NCBI GenBank assembly: GCA_030039775.1
Contig: JASHUX010000352.1
Span: forward strand, 1-7,459
DNA: 7,459 bases
DNA from: Alphaproteobacteria bacterium
GTDB taxonomy: Bacteria > Pseudomonadota > Alphaproteobacteria > ATCC43930 > CGMCC-115725
Direction of reading: 5' to 3'
The translations under genes were made by a program, and so were the position numbers. Below, piece after piece: positions 6,701 to 7,459 of the stretch. Under the pieces are notes generated by a model, which was given only the letters and a program-made list of their open reading frames with translations, was not told the DNA's origin and made no database searches. How positions within the stretch are numbered: the first letter of the stretch is position 1; every line of letters starts with the position of its first letter.

Positions 6701-7170
6701 CGCCGGGTTTTGCGCCCGACCGACCTCAGGACAAGGCGATCGTCGCCAATATCGTTGAAGCGATGCGGACCTACGCCGCGGGCGAGCTGGGCGAGACGCC
6801 GATCCGCCTTCACGACGCCGACCGCATCATCGCGATCGGCTCCGACGGCATGATGGCAGCGGTGGCGCGGGCGCGGCATACGGTGCTGGCGCCGTTCCTC
6901 AAGCCGGACCATGTCGGCATCGCGTCGATCAATTCGCCGATGCAATGCATGATGAAGGAGATTTGCGCGCAATGCCTTCAGGTGCAGCGCGATCCGGTCA
7001 GCGGCGAAGAGACGGTGGTGTTCTCCTGCTTCAACCAGGATCAGCCAATCGACCGCGTCGATTTCGGGGTGCTGCGCCAGCGGCTCGGCCAGAACGGCGT
7101 GCAAGAAAAGCTGACGCGGCTATGGATCGACCGCTGCCTTAAGCGCTTGGGCCGCCGCGCTGCCGCGTGA
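3703..7170 (+). CDS. Giant flavo-iron-sulfur oxidoreductase (GltD/NfnB-like module fused to PyrK/NfnA-like module)
   Basis: This 1155-residue protein is predicted to be cytosolic. Residues 1-235 match no family I recognise. Residues 240-345 form a cysteine-rich helical domain like the N-terminus of GltD and NfnB, with C243, C246, C254, C278 (GCP) and C318, C321, C325, suited to 4Fe-4S clusters. An FAD Rossmann core follows (VLVVGLGPAGF, 380-390). A second, NAD(P)-type core (VVIGGGLTAIDTATES, 559-574) leads, after an insertion, to AYRRRLIDAP and NHEEVAKAMEEGIRF as in GltD. The C-terminal part is a ferredoxin-reductase/PyrK-like module: flavin motif RPGQFYRLQ (860-868), VILMGPTGTP, nucleotide-binding VVLVGGGLGNAVLF (942-955), then C1082, C1088, C1091 and C1109, probable 2Fe-2S ligands. 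It should move electrons between pyridine nucleotides and an unknown partner; electron bifurcation is possible but unproven. AGGAG (3687-3691) is 11 nt from the ATG. Confidence 0.9.
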   Translation: MTDLALRHGLRFTDLYRRDGLERLDAAFVAHIQARDVDLFNRLMSGRRDPVALEPKAESELLIDLAPHLEDFIANLFGIEGEVRALQARHQSLAPIYTVKRLFVQRRAVKGVTAQQAAAIDADTAQRDLEKLFGEPLTEESFARHVAPWMDDEAANRDSLDLAARYAAWATLAPAGVEKHRRGVLFKVPHRLDMEHLVPVETVVENGVTMLHLPESHRRFRDGFALTDPGMDLNGALDQANYCIWCHNQGKDSCSRGLRDRKTGAFQKTVFGVTLAGCPLEEKVSEMNLVKAGGNSVGALAIAVVDNPMVAATGHRICNDCMKACIYQKQEPVDIPQIETRNLKDVLALPWGFEIYSLLTRWNPLDLRRPLPKPASGYKVLVVGLGPAGFTLAHHLMNDGHAIVAVDGLKIEPLDPAVSGVDAYGERHEFRPIRDITELVEDLDDRVMAGFGGVAEYGITVRWDKNFLKLIRLLLERRAEFSMFGGVRFGGTLGIEQAFELGFDHIALCAGAGRPTVIPMKNGLARGVRQASDFLMALQLTGAAKTDSVANLSIRLPIVVIGGGLTAIDTATESLAYYPVQVEKFLSRYETLAAERGEAAVRADWSEEERATADEFIAHARAIRDERAAAQRENRKPNLAALLTKWGGVTIAYRRRLIDAPSYTLNHEEVAKAMEEGIRFAEELTPESVEVDRYGQAASIAFTTRDKSVVALPARAILVAAGTQPNTVLGREDPAHVALDGRFFQAYDEDGNPAAPERVAKPAAVRVLMSLQPDGRAVSFFGDLHPSFSGNVVKAMGGARLGYPVVSRVMAKSAPRAPAPAELAAQIRDALTATVDRVERLTPTIVEVVVRAPTAARAFRPGQFYRLQNYETNAERGDGTTLGMEGLALTGAWVDKEKGLLSTIVLEMGGSSDLCALLKPGERVILMGPTGTPTDTPPDETVVLVGGGLGNAVLFSIGQALRAAGSKVLYFAGYKRVQDRYKIEEIERAADVVVWCCDEAPGFAPDRPQDKAIVANIVEAMRTYAAGELGETPIRLHDADRIIAIGSDGMMAAVARARHTVLAPFLKPDHVGIASINSPMQCMMKEICAQCLQVQRDPVSGEETVVFSCFNQDQPIDRVDFGVLRQRLGQNGVQEKLTRLWIDRCLKRLGRRAAA

Positions 7171-7341
7171 TGCCAGTGAAGAAACCCACCACGCCGACGA
7201 AGACCGCGTCCGAGGCGACGTAATGTTATGTCCGAAGAGGAGCGAGCCGCGGTTTGTGAAGGATCGGCTCAAGCGGCGCGTCACGAATTCGTATCCGACG
7301 AGGATATGGACGCGTTTTGGAAGAAATGCGGCGTTCGATGA
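7170..7341 (+). pseudogene. Possible frameshifted small antitoxin-like gene
   Basis: The ATG at 7170-7172 overlaps the TGA of the large oxidoreductase by one base. This frame reads MPVKKPTTPTKTASEAT and stops at 7221-7223. The adjacent frame then continues with MSEEERAAV, ARHEFVSDEDMDAFW and a KKCGVR end, closing at 7339-7341. Joined by a one-base shift near 7221, the product would be about 56 residues: a basic N-terminus, an acidic helix, and a tail resembling the AxxGxxVSDEExxAxW ends of many type II antitoxins. This suggests a gene broken by a single indel. The family is a resemblance only. The first segment may instead be chance, leaving just the 37-codon frame. No toxin gene is recognisable after it. 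Confidence 0.42.
7228..7341 (+). CDS. 37-residue ORF, antitoxin-tail-like
   Basis: An ATG at 7228 opens a 37-codon frame rich in acidic residues near both ends, with EFVSDEDMDAFWKKCG as its most protein-like stretch. The start has no good ribosome binding site: upstream is TAATGTT, including the stop codon of the preceding small frame, so re-initiation after that frame is the likeliest way it could be translated. This is the alternative reading to the frameshifted gene at 7170-7341. The stop overlaps a following ATG (ATGA at 7338-7341), but that frame ends after five codons. Confidence 0.35.
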   Translation: MSEEERAAVCEGSAQAARHEFVSDEDMDAFWKKCGVR

Positions 7342-7459
7342 GATTTGGTTATTAACTGCCTATTTGGCGGAAAACCACTACCCACTTTAATGTTAGCGTC
7401 CTTGGTGGTGGTGTAAATCCGGGGTGAGCGCGCGGCGGGCGGAATGCCGCAACACATGA
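7342..7459. other. Non-coding tail, no gene recognised
   Basis: The last 118 bases hold no convincing coding frame on either strand. The composition changes to an AT-richer stretch around 7342-7385, followed by GGTGGTGGTG (7405-7414) and a GC-rich end. An ATG at 7444, preceded by GGCGGGCGGA, could be the start of a gene lying mostly outside the window. The stretch could also be the end of another mobile element, but I see no repeat that proves it. Confidence 0.3.

Noticed and set aside
5458..7104. 548-codon open frame antisense to the large oxidoreductase
   Set aside because: High-GC codon bias keeps the opposite strand open. The translation is rich in Arg and His with no recognisable domain, while the plus-strand frame has clear motifs throughout.
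7338..7355. ATGA-coupled downstream toxin gene after the antitoxin-like frame
   Set aside because: The frame starting at 7338 stops after five codons and the sequence beyond the stop does not resemble a RelE- or PIN-type toxin.
7315..7457. Minus-strand short frame starting at 7457
   Set aside because: It runs antisense through the 37-codon frame, lacks a ribosome binding site in the window, and has no recognisable content.

Overview
The window reads as high-GC alphaproteobacterial chromosome, most likely Hyphomicrobiales (Rhizobiales, Bradyrhizobium/Rhodopseudomonas-like). This placement is an inference from gene content and from protein families remembered in that group; no database search was possible. 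The layout is a mobile-element patch on the left, a block of housekeeping redox and membrane genes in the middle, one very large flavo-iron-sulfur oxidoreductase on the right, and a short degenerate tail.

Left (1-1275): the 5' part of an IS630-family transposase runs off the left edge on the minus strand (1-102). An apparently intact IS1595-family element lies beside it (about 201-1275), with its transposase on the minus strand and its own sigma-70-type promoter at the end facing sodB. The element begins only about 20 bp past the sodB stop codon.

Middle (1296-3566): sodB (iron superoxide dismutase) is on the minus strand. Upstream of it, in the same direction, are a 31-codon single-pass membrane microprotein gene and a short PuuD-like membrane protein gene. 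These two form a compact unit closed by a very clear intrinsic terminator (2029-2058), so sodB must have its own promoter. Diverging from the microprotein gene across only 57 bp is a squalene/phytoene synthase-fold gene of the NDUFAF6 type (complex I assembly factor-like), on the plus strand.

Right (3567-7170): a 136-bp gap with a plausible promoter and a leader hairpin precedes a 1155-residue protein. It carries a GltD/NfnL-like cysteine-rich helical domain, two Rossmann cores, a ferredoxin-reductase/PyrK-like flavin module and a C-terminal 2Fe-2S-type cysteine motif. In effect it is an NfnB+NfnA-like pair in one chain with an unrecognised N-terminal region of about 235 residues. This is the most interesting object in the window.

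Tail (7170-7459): a one-base overlap joins the large gene to a tiny reading frame whose coding continues, after a frame change, into a 37-codon stretch with the look of a type II antitoxin tail. This is probably a decayed gene. The last ~118 bases hold no convincing gene.

No tRNA, rRNA, CRISPR array or origin was seen. Apart from the likely microprotein/PuuD unit, the genes do not form one evident pathway, though most concern redox or respiratory functions.
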